This document shows positions 1 to 5,149 of a DNA stretch of 7,368 nt, piece by piece (positions within the stretch are counted from its first letter, which is position 1; each line of letters begins with the position of its first letter). The DNA lies in the NCBI GenBank assembly GCA_964403465.1, contig CAYOFY010000074.1, positions 1 through 7,368 of the forward strand, written 5' to 3'. Under the pieces are notes generated by a model that saw only the letters and a program-made list of their open reading frames with translations, had not been told where the DNA came from and did no database searches. This stretch comes from JAFGKM01 sp964403465. Lineage in GTDB: Bacteria; Ratteibacteria; UBA8468; B48-G9; JAFGKM01. The position numbers and the translations under genes were made by a program.

Positions 1-144
1 CCGATACTGCTCGGGTAGGCCACTTCCCGTCTTAGCAAAGCGTGTCAGGGATCCCGATGTTCTTTATCGGGACGCTGAGATTGCTCTTGCTCATCGCAAT
101 CTCTGACTTCGCTCCCCTGAAATCCGTAGGATGCCTGATTTCAG
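1..144. repeat. Hairpin-rich mosaic element abutting the tRNA-Val 5' part
   Basis: This stretch is non-coding and consists mostly of perfect inverted repeats. On the + strand these are TCCCGAT 52-58 with ATCGGGA 66-72 (7 nt loop), GAGATTGC 77-84 with GCAATCTC 96-103 (11 nt loop), and CTGAAATC 117-124 with GATTTCAG 137-144 (12 nt loop). CCGA 1-4 can pair with TCGG 11-14, which suggests a further hairpin cut by the window edge. TCAGGG 45-50 can also pair with CCCTGA 115-120, closing the first two hairpins into a three-way junction; this competes with the 117-144 hairpin. The pattern resembles dispersed palindromic intergenic repeats found in many anaerobe genomes, but the family cannot be named from sequence alone. 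The left boundary lies outside the window. Confidence 0.6.
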
Positions 145-197
145 CCTGCGACTTCCACCTTGTAAGGGTGGCACTCTTGCCGCTGAGTTAACCGCCC
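145..197 (-). tRNA. tRNA-Val(UAC), 5' 53 nt only; interrupted in the T arm
   Basis: Read on the - strand from 197, the sequence gives a 7 nt acceptor 5' strand (GGGCGGT), TA, a D stem ACTC/GAGT, a perfect anticodon stem CCACC/GGTGG around loop CTTACAA (anticodon TAC, valine), variable loop AAGTC and the T-stem 5' strand GCAGG. All visible stems are perfect. The expected T loop (TTCRA-type), T-stem 3' strand and acceptor 3' strand (CCGCCC) are absent. From position 144 leftwards the sequence becomes the hairpin-rich element, and no matching 3' half occurs down to base 1. It could be a disrupted gene (pseudogene), a gene split by an intron-like insert whose 3' half lies outside the window, or an integration scar. 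Identity of the 5' part is secure; functionality is not. Confidence 0.8.
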
Positions 198-233
198 AAA
201 ATCTTTTTGGTTCTTTCAAAATATTTGTGTTAT

Positions 234-261
234 ATTATACATCATCATTTTTCTTATTCAA
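234..261 (-). promoter_or_regulatory. Putative sigma70 promoter for the tRNA-Val gene
   Basis: On the - strand, TTGAAT (261-256) is a -35-like box followed after 16 nt by a consensus -10 TATAAT (239-234). Transcription would start near 227, about 30 nt before the tRNA 5' end at 197. The intact promoter implies that at least the tRNA 5' part could be transcribed. Confidence 0.5.
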
Positions 262-286
262 GTTGGAAATACGAAAAATATAACAC

Positions 287-314
287 TTGACATAAAAAAT
301 TAAGTGTATATAAT
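287..314 (+). promoter_or_regulatory. Sigma70-type promoter for the corrinoid-plsY-gpsA gene block
   Basis: Consensus TTGACA (287-292) is followed after a 16 nt spacer by consensus TATAAT (309-314). The start would fall near 321, leaving a leader of about 80 nt before the ATG at 402. ACACTT (283-288) and AAGTGT (302-307) form a 6 bp inverted repeat that overlaps the first bases of the -35 box and lies in the spacer, so a repressor could bind there. That last point is inference. This is the only strong promoter I see for the eight + strand genes. Confidence 0.7.
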
Positions 315-347
315 ACAGGGATATTAACATTAACTGATTAAATCTAA

Positions 348-394
348 ACTCCTCACCGTGGAAAGATATCACGGTAGAGCCCGGAGTAAAGGAG
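348..394 (+). promoter_or_regulatory. Structured 5' leader with possible RBS sequestration
   Basis: ACCGTG (355-360) pairs with CACGGT (370-375) around a 9 nt loop. Outside it, ACTCC (348-352) can pair with GGAGT (383-387). The overlapping CTCCT (349-353) can instead pair with AGGAG (390-394), which is the Shine-Dalgarno sequence of the corrinoid gene (ATG at 402). Two exclusive pairings of the same 5' arm are what a translational switch would need. I do not recognise the consensus of a known riboswitch class (cobalamin, SAM, SAH or THF types), so ligand control is speculative. Confidence 0.4.
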
Positions 395-401
395 AAGGAA
401 A

Positions 402-1040
402 ATGGCTGAAGATATTCTGCAGGGAATTAAGGATAGCGTGATATCCGGAAATGCAAACAAGACGAAGGAATTTGTGGAAAGGGCAGTAAAGGAAAACGTC
501 GCCGTTGAGAAGATACTCAACGACGCGCTTATTGCCGGCATGATGATAGTGGGAACGAAATTCAAAAACAATGAATTTTATGTTCCCGAGGTTCTCATAG
601 CGGCAAGAGCCATGCATGCCGGAATGGACATAATGGAACCCCTCATAGCGAAAGCAGGAATAAAGCCGGTTGCAAAGGTTGCCATAGGAACTGTTAAAGG
701 TGATCTTCATGACATTGGCAAGAATCTCGTTGTTATGATGTGGAAGGGTGCGGGCTTTGCGGTTGAAGACCTCGGCATAGATGTTACTCCCGAGAAGTTC
801 GTGGAAGCGGCAAAAGGCGGAGTTTCTGTTGTGGGCCTGTCCGCCCTTCTCACGACAACGATGGTCTCAATGAAGGATGTCATAGAGGCACTGAAAGCAG
901 CTGGAGTGAGGGAGAAGGTGAAGGTTATCATAGGCGGAGCGCCGGTCACCCAGAGTTATGCAGACGAGATAGGTGCGGATGCCTACGCCGCGGATGCAGC
1001 AACTGCCGTTGACAAGGTAAAAGAAGTGTTGAAAATATAA
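402..1040 (+). CDS. Corrinoid (cobalamin-binding) methyl-carrier protein, MtaC/MtbC/MtmC type
   Basis: A 212-residue protein with the two-domain layout of methyltransferase cognate corrinoid proteins. Residues 1 to about 85 form an all-helical cap (B12-binding-2 type). Residues 88-212 form a Rossmann-like cobalamin-binding domain. The cobalamin signature DxHxxG is seen as DLHDIG (101-106), with H103 the expected lower axial ligand to cobalt. It is followed by the SxL motif SALLT (147-151) and GGAP (178-181). Such cytosolic proteins take a methyl group from a substrate-specific methyltransferase and pass it on to CoM, tetrahydrofolate or a similar acceptor. The start is supported by AAAGGAGAAGG at 388-398. 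It is the promoter-proximal gene and lies 3 bp before plsY. No MtbA, MtaB, MtgB or MtrH partner is present, so the methyl donor is unknown. Length is normal for the family. Confidence 0.9.
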   Translation: MAEDILQGIKDSVISGNANKTKEFVERAVKENVAVEKILNDALIAGMMIVGTKFKNNEFYVPEVLIAARAMHAGMDIMEPLIAKAGIKPVAKVAIGTVKGDLHDIGKNLVVMMWKGAGFAVEDLGIDVTPEKFVEAAKGGVSVVGLSALLTTTMVSMKDVIEALKAAGVREKVKVIIGGAPVTQSYADEIGADAYAADAATAVDKVKEVLKI

Positions 1041-1043
1041 TAA

Positions 1044-1643
1044 GTGACGACTGTTCTGTTTATCATAGGCGCATATTTTGCAGGTAGCATACCGTGGGGT
1101 TACCTCTTATGCCGGATAATTAAGAAGATAGACATAAGACAACATGGAAGCGGCAATATCGGGGCAACCAACGTATACAGAATAGCCGGCGGTCCTGTCG
1201 CATCTGCCGTTCTGGTGCTTGATGTCCTCAAAGGTTTCCTGCCGGTTTATATCGCGAAGTCCCTCTCTATGACATCTCCTCAGGTCATACTGACAGGGAT
1301 TGCCTCCGTTGCAGGACACAGTTTTTCAATCTTCCTGAAAGGCAAGGGCGGCAAAGGAGTTTCAACAGGTTTCGGCGTCGTAATGGCGCTGTTCCCCCGG
1401 CCCGCCCTTATATCACTGTTGGTATGGGCAGCCGTGATTGCATCCACCCATTACGTTTCAGCAGGTGCTGTTGCGGCATCAATTGCACTTCCGGTTTTCG
1501 TTTACCTTTTTCAGAGAGACCTCTTTCTCACATGTATGGGTATCTTTCTATGCGCCCTTATTATTTATACCCACAGAACAAACATAATAAGGTTGATGAC
1601 CAAGAAGGAAAACAGGACCAGACTGCCATGGGAAGGAAAATAG
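1044..1643 (+). CDS. plsY: Acyl-phosphate:glycerol-3-phosphate acyltransferase PlsY
   Basis: A 199-residue integral membrane enzyme that transfers an acyl group from acyl-phosphate (made by PlsX, not in the window) to sn-glycerol-3-phosphate, giving lysophosphatidate. All three cytoplasmic PlsY motifs are visible: GSIPWGYLL (residues 14-22), HGSGNIGATNVYR (35-47), and GHSFSIFLKGKGGKGVSTG around 91-109. The hydrophobic segments between them fit a multi-spanning protein. The start is a GTG only 3 bp after the previous stop. No Shine-Dalgarno sequence is apparent, so translation is probably coupled to the corrinoid gene. The first motif lies so close to this start that a later one is unlikely. 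Its 3' end overlaps gpsA, whose product makes its substrate, a pairing that makes metabolic sense. Confidence 0.96.
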   Translation: MTTVLFIIGAYFAGSIPWGYLLCRIIKKIDIRQHGSGNIGATNVYRIAGGPVASAVLVLDVLKGFLPVYIAKSLSMTSPQVILTGIASVAGHSFSIFLKGKGGKGVSTGFGVVMALFPRPALISLLVWAAVIASTHYVSAGAVAASIALPVFVYLFQRDLFLTCMGIFLCALIIYTHRTNIIRLMTKKENRTRLPWEGK

Positions 1644-2617
1644 GAATTATGGGAGCAGGGGGCTGGGGAATAACGCTGGCGACGCTTCTTTCCGAAAGGG
1701 GCAATAGCGTGATCCTCTGGGAACCGGTCGTCAGCAATTACCTGCTGCTCAAGAGGAAACGCGAGAATATTGACTATTTTCCCGGCTTCAAAATCCCGGC
1801 TCAGGTTATCATAACAGGGTCAATGGAAGAAACAGTTGTAGACTCTGATTTTCTCATACTGGTTGTAAGATCCTCTTTTTTCAGGGAGGCGGTAAGACAA
1901 CTGAGAGATCTTTATGATGGCCAGCCCACCCTCATAGGGACAAAAGGGCTTGAGTTGCCTGCCGGGAAAAGGATGTCTGAAATCCTTGTATCAGAGATCG
2001 GCGTTGATACGCTTTTCGGTGTTCTTTCCGGTCCAACCATCGCAAAAGAGGTCGCCGCGGGCATGCCATCGGCCGCTGTTGTTGCAACCACAAAAAAATC
2101 CCTCGGACTCGCTTTTCAAAAGATACTCAGTTGTGATACATTAAGGGTATATACTTCCCGTGACGTAATCGGCGTTGAAGTGGCGGGAGCATTCAAGAAT
2201 GTCATCGCTATAGGAGCGGGGATTATTGACGGTTTCGGTCTTGGCGTGAACACAAAATCATCCTATCTGACGAGAGGGCTGAACGAAATGATGAAAATTG
2301 GATGTGCCCTCGGAGCAAGAGAAAGAACTTTCAGGGGGCTCTCCGGCATAGGTGACCTCATGACAACATCGTTCAGCATTTACAGCAGGAACAGAACATT
2401 CGGAGAAGCTATGATAAAAACAGGAAAAGAAAGATATCTGAAAAGGAGCAAGATGGTTATAGAAGGCATCCCTGCAACGAAGGCATTCTATAATCTCGGC
2501 AGAAAACTGGGTATTGAACTTCCCATAACCGAATCGCTCTACAGGATCATCTACGCTGACAGGAAACCCCAGGATGAGATAACGAAATTGATGAGACGCA
2601 AATCAAAGGAAGAATGA
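1628..2617 (+). CDS. gpsA: Glycerol-3-phosphate dehydrogenase [NAD(P)+]
   Basis: A 329-residue cytosolic enzyme reducing dihydroxyacetone phosphate to sn-glycerol-3-phosphate, the backbone used by PlsY. The N-terminal Rossmann domain carries GAGGWG (9-14). TKGLE (105-109) supplies a conserved lysine, and LSGPTIAKEV (133-142) follows. The C-terminal helical domain has the catalytic lysine in AGAFKNV (K190), IGDLMTT (241-247) and SRNRTFG (253-259). The ATG at 1628 was chosen because the dinucleotide-binding motif begins at residue 9, as is usual, and AGGA lies about 10 bp upstream. The frame is open further upstream (to 1424), but that part is antisense-like to no known domain and lies wholly inside plsY. 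The gene overlaps plsY by 16 bp. Residues 79-83 read VVRSS where the family usually has a VPS motif, so R81 is unusual. Confidence 0.96.
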   Translation: MGRKIGIMGAGGWGITLATLLSERGNSVILWEPVVSNYLLLKRKRENIDYFPGFKIPAQVIITGSMEETVVDSDFLILVVRSSFFREAVRQLRDLYDGQPTLIGTKGLELPAGKRMSEILVSEIGVDTLFGVLSGPTIAKEVAAGMPSAAVVATTKKSLGLAFQKILSCDTLRVYTSRDVIGVEVAGAFKNVIAIGAGIIDGFGLGVNTKSSYLTRGLNEMMKIGCALGARERTFRGLSGIGDLMTTSFSIYSRNRTFGEAMIKTGKERYLKRSKMVIEGIPATKAFYNLGRKLGIELPITESLYRIIYADRKPQDEITKLMRRKSKEE

Positions 2618-2937
2618 TGAAGCCGGACGGTAAATTCTATTACATAGGTGAAGCAAGCAAAATGCTTGAGGTCCCCCAGCACATAATCAGGTTCTGGGAG
2701 AAGGAATTTTCCTTCATCAGCCCGTTGAGAGACCAGAGAGGCCATCGCATTTACACAAGAGAGGATATTGAAAAAATCAACAGGATAAAACTCCTTGTCT
2801 ATAATGACGGCTACAGGATAAGAGGTGCAAAAAAAAGGCTACGGGAGAAAACTTCGGCCAATCCATGCAAATACTTTAAGAAGACCTTCCACGATATACT
2901 GAGAGAAATACAGGAGATAAAAAAATGTTTACAATAG
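2614..2937 (+). CDS. Small MerR-family DNA-binding protein
   Basis: A 107-residue protein, nearly all of it a MerR-type winged helix-turn-helix. The pattern starts with YYIGEASKML (about 9-18), continues with IIRFWEKEF (24-32), then RGHRIYTREDIEKI in the wing, and ends with a GYRIRGAKKRL helix (about 67-77). The remaining ~30 residues are a charged helix suited to dimerisation; there is no effector-binding domain and no cysteine metal site. The ATG overlaps the gpsA stop in an ATGA arrangement, with AAAGGA upstream; M2 at 2617 is an equally possible start. The next gene, purN, begins 13 bp inside its end. Targets cannot be read from the sequence, though autoregulation or control of the surrounding genes is possible. 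Family assignment is firm and function is not. Confidence 0.88.
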   Translation: MMKPDGKFYYIGEASKMLEVPQHIIRFWEKEFSFISPLRDQRGHRIYTREDIEKINRIKLLVYNDGYRIRGAKKRLREKTSANPCKYFKKTFHDILREIQEIKKCLQ

Positions 2938-3536
2938 GCGTACTTGCGTCGGGGAAAGGAAGTAATCTTCAGGCGATTATTGACTACATCAAAACAGAGA
3001 AAATTCGCGTGAAGGTCGGTATCGTTCTGAGTGACAACCCCGATTCCGCGGCCCTTAATATAGCTGAAAGAGCGGGCATAAACGGGTATTGCATACCTGA
3101 AGACAAACATAAAACGTTCCTTTCACCGGGCATCGAAAAAAAGTATGTGAAAACACTCAGGGAACACGGTGTTGAACTGGTATGCCTGGCAGGTTTCATG
3201 AGAGTCCTCAAGAAATATTTCATGGAAAGCTTCACCGGGAAAATAATCAACATACATCCTTCCCTCCTCCCTGCCTTCCCCGGGCTTGCCTCCTGGGAAC
3301 AGGCATTGTGTTACGGCGTCAGGTTTACCGGATGCACAACGCATTTCGTCGAGTACGGAGTGGATACCGGGCCGATAATCCTTCAGGCCGTGGTACCAGT
3401 CCTGAGGGAGGATACCGCCGAGACGTTGCATAAAAGGATTCAGGAAAAAGAACACATAATATACCCTCTTACAGTCAGACTGATAGCGGAAGGAAAGGTG
3501 AGCATCTCCGAAAGAAAGGTTCACATAAGTAACTGA
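2925..3536 (+). CDS. purN: Phosphoribosylglycinamide formyltransferase (GAR transformylase)
   Basis: A 203-residue cytosolic enzyme that transfers a formyl group from 10-formyltetrahydrofolate to glycinamide ribonucleotide, the third step of de novo purine synthesis. GKGSNLQA (10-17) forms the phosphate-binding loop. The catalytic trio is complete: N109 and H111 in NIHPSLLPAFPG (109-120) and D147 in DTGPII (147-152). EKEHIIYP near the C terminus matches the family ending. AGGAG at 2912-2916 lies 8 bp before the ATG. The start falls within the last codons of the MerR gene (13 bp overlap), implying coupled translation. No other pur gene is nearby, so it is separated from the rest of the pathway. 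Its folate cofactor gives a loose link to the one-carbon theme of the corrinoid protein. Length is typical. Confidence 0.97.
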   Translation: MFTIGVLASGKGSNLQAIIDYIKTEKIRVKVGIVLSDNPDSAALNIAERAGINGYCIPEDKHKTFLSPGIEKKYVKTLREHGVELVCLAGFMRVLKKYFMESFTGKIINIHPSLLPAFPGLASWEQALCYGVRFTGCTTHFVEYGVDTGPIILQAVVPVLREDTAETLHKRIQEKEHIIYPLTVRLIAEGKVSISERKVHISN

Positions 3537-3554
3537 CATGGGAGACAAACAAAA

Positions 3555-4019
3555 ATGAAACCTGTAATAAGAAAGGCAAAAACCGCGGATGTAAACCAGA
3601 TAAAGCGCATCGTGAACAATTTTGCTGACGCCGGCAAGATGCTGCCCATCTCCATAAACCAGATATATGATCGTCTGAGGAATTTCTGGGTTATAGAATC
3701 TGACGGAAAGGTAATCGGCTGCGGGGCACTGAAGATAGTATGGAAGGATCTTGGAGAGATACGCTCCATAGCCATTTCCCCGAAATACCAGAAATTCGGT
3801 TATGGGAAAAAACTGGCCAGCAAACTTATGGAAGAAGCCGAATCCCTTGAATTGAAAAAAATTTTTGTTCTGACATACATCCCGGAGTTTTTTGAAAAAC
3901 TTGGTTTTGAACGCATCCAGAAATCCAGATTGCCCCATAAGGTATGGAGCGATTGCATAAACTGTCCCAAGTTCCCCGGATGCGATGAAACTGCTCTTAT
4001 GAAAATAATGCAAAAATGA
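3555..4019 (+). CDS. GNAT N-acetyltransferase, probable short-form N-acetylglutamate synthase (ArgA-like)
   Basis: A 154-residue GNAT domain protein. The acetyl-CoA pyrophosphate-binding motif QxxGxG is seen as QKFGYG (79-84) after the strand EIRSIAIS (68-75). TYIPEFFEKLGFER (107-120) is the usual C-terminal GNAT segment. The tail LPHKVWSDCINC...C carries C134, C137 and C143, a CxxC-x5-C cluster that I associate with stand-alone short amino-acid N-acetyltransferases annotated as ArgA, which lack the kinase-like domain of the E. coli enzyme. These convert glutamate and acetyl-CoA to N-acetylglutamate. The presence of argG one gene downstream supports an arginine role but does not prove it. GGAG (3541-3544) precedes the ATG by 10 bp. 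The end overlaps the next gene by ATGA. Another small-molecule acetyltransferase role remains possible. Confidence 0.8.
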   Translation: MKPVIRKAKTADVNQIKRIVNNFADAGKMLPISINQIYDRLRNFWVIESDGKVIGCGALKIVWKDLGEIRSIAISPKYQKFGYGKKLASKLMEEAESLELKKIFVLTYIPEFFEKLGFERIQKSRLPHKVWSDCINCPKFPGCDETALMKIMQK

Positions 4020-5134
4020 ATAGAATATCAGGATTCTTACTGTTTTCCGTCATGCTGTTCATGGTACCGCTCATTTCGGAAGCAAAGATAATAATGGGGG
4101 AACATGTTCGTATTTCGGAATATGCGCCCGAAGAGATATTCACGCTGGGGGATGAAATCCGTGTTACGGCTCCCCTGAGAAATGAATTCATAGGGATAGG
4201 GAGAAGAATCCATGTTCAGACAAATGTTGAGGGTGACCTGATAGGCATCGGACTCGGTGTGGATTTTTCCGGCAATGCAGAAAGCGATGCCTATCTATTC
4301 GGCTTCACCATTGGCGTTGAAGGAAATATAGACGGAAGCATAACCGCGCTCGGAAAGAACGTGAATATGAAGTCCGCGGTAGGCGGCAACCTCAGGGTGA
4401 GTGCAGAGAACATAACAATTGACGGAGAAGTGAAAGGAAAAACTATTCTGTGGGGGAAAAGCCTTTTTCTCAAGGGCAGGTTCAACGACGTCGTATTATA
4501 CGGCAATAACCTTCAATTCGCTCCCGACACGGTGGTAAACGGGGATTTGACGTATAGCACGCCCCAGGAAATTGACCTGTCGCAACTTCACGTCCGCGGA
4601 GAAATCAAGTGGAACAAGCCCATCGCCGAACGTGCCAGGGAAAAGTTCCCCATAAGAATAATGAAAAAACTCTATACGTTCTTTTCGCTTCTCTTCCCGA
4701 CCATGATAATGTTATGGTCGTTTCCGAACCTTTTCAGGCAGACAACTCTCATTTCGGGAAGCAGGTTCATCAGGTCATTCTGGACAGGACTGCTTCTCAT
4801 AATATTGACCGTAATTGCGCTTCTTGTCATCTTCATCACCATCATTGGCGCACCTCTGGGACTTATCGGCACCTCGTTCTTCTTCTCGGCCGTCTATATA
4901 TCGCGAATCTTCCCTTCAATTTTTGTCGGACGAAAGATACTTTTCAAAATGCAGGAAAAAACGACAACGTGGGTACTTGCCGCGTTTATAGGAATATTCC
5001 TGTTTTCAATCATCTCATTCAACCCCGTTTCAAAAATAATACTTAACATAATTTCCATACCTGCAGGCTTCGGCGCACTTTTCATGGGCAGGGTCAATCT
5101 TATGAGACGGCTGAAAAAGGAAAAAATACTCTAG
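4016..5134 (+). CDS. Membrane protein with exported bactofilin-like beta-solenoid domain
   Basis: A 372-residue protein. Residues 1-23 look like a signal peptide (short basic start, hydrophobic core, SEA before K24). Residues about 45-198 are a run of short glycine- and valine-rich strands of the type 'VEGNIDGSITALGKNV' and 'GEVKGKTILWGKSLFL', the pattern of polymer-forming bactofilin/CcmA-like right-handed beta-solenoids. The C-terminal part has about five hydrophobic segments (roughly 219-238, 254-278, 281-303, 317-336, 340-358), including ITIIGAPLGL, followed by a basic tail. This layout matches proteins annotated as 'polymer-forming cytoskeletal family' with a membrane C-terminus. The signal peptide would place the solenoid outside the cytoplasm, unlike true bactofilins. 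The gene starts in an ATGA overlap with the GNAT and lacks a clear Shine-Dalgarno sequence. Function is unknown; envelope scaffolding is a guess. Confidence 0.82.
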   Translation: MNRISGFLLFSVMLFMVPLISEAKIIMGEHVRISEYAPEEIFTLGDEIRVTAPLRNEFIGIGRRIHVQTNVEGDLIGIGLGVDFSGNAESDAYLFGFTIGVEGNIDGSITALGKNVNMKSAVGGNLRVSAENITIDGEVKGKTILWGKSLFLKGRFNDVVLYGNNLQFAPDTVVNGDLTYSTPQEIDLSQLHVRGEIKWNKPIAERAREKFPIRIMKKLYTFFSLLFPTMIMLWSFPNLFRQTTLISGSRFIRSFWTGLLLIILTVIALLVIFITIIGAPLGLIGTSFFFSAVYISRIFPSIFVGRKILFKMQEKTTTWVLAAFIGIFLFSIISFNPVSKIILNIISIPAGFGALFMGRVNLMRRLKKEKIL

Positions 5135-5149
5135 GTCTTGGAGGTAAAT

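Noticed and set aside
1..144. Group I intron in the tRNA
   Set aside because: I see no recognisable P3/P7 core elements. The 5' exon would end in G rather than the usual U, and the site is the T arm, not the anticodon loop. It cannot be fully excluded because the 3' side is outside the window.
1424..1627. Upstream extension of the gpsA frame
   Set aside because: The extra 68 residues lie wholly within plsY, show no domain, and would push the GxGxxG motif far from the N terminus. The ATG at 1628 gives a family-typical protein.
3123..4013. 296-codon open frame on the - strand
   Set aside because: It lies antisense across purN and the GNAT, both of which have complete family motifs. Its translation has no recognisable domain and crosses a gene boundary.
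4609..5046. 145-codon open frame on the + strand
   Set aside because: It is a shifted frame inside the membrane-protein gene, whose signal peptide, solenoid and membrane helices are continuous in the other frame.
5138..5149. TTG start for argG
   Set aside because: It overlaps the GGAGG Shine-Dalgarno sequence that serves the ATG at 5150.
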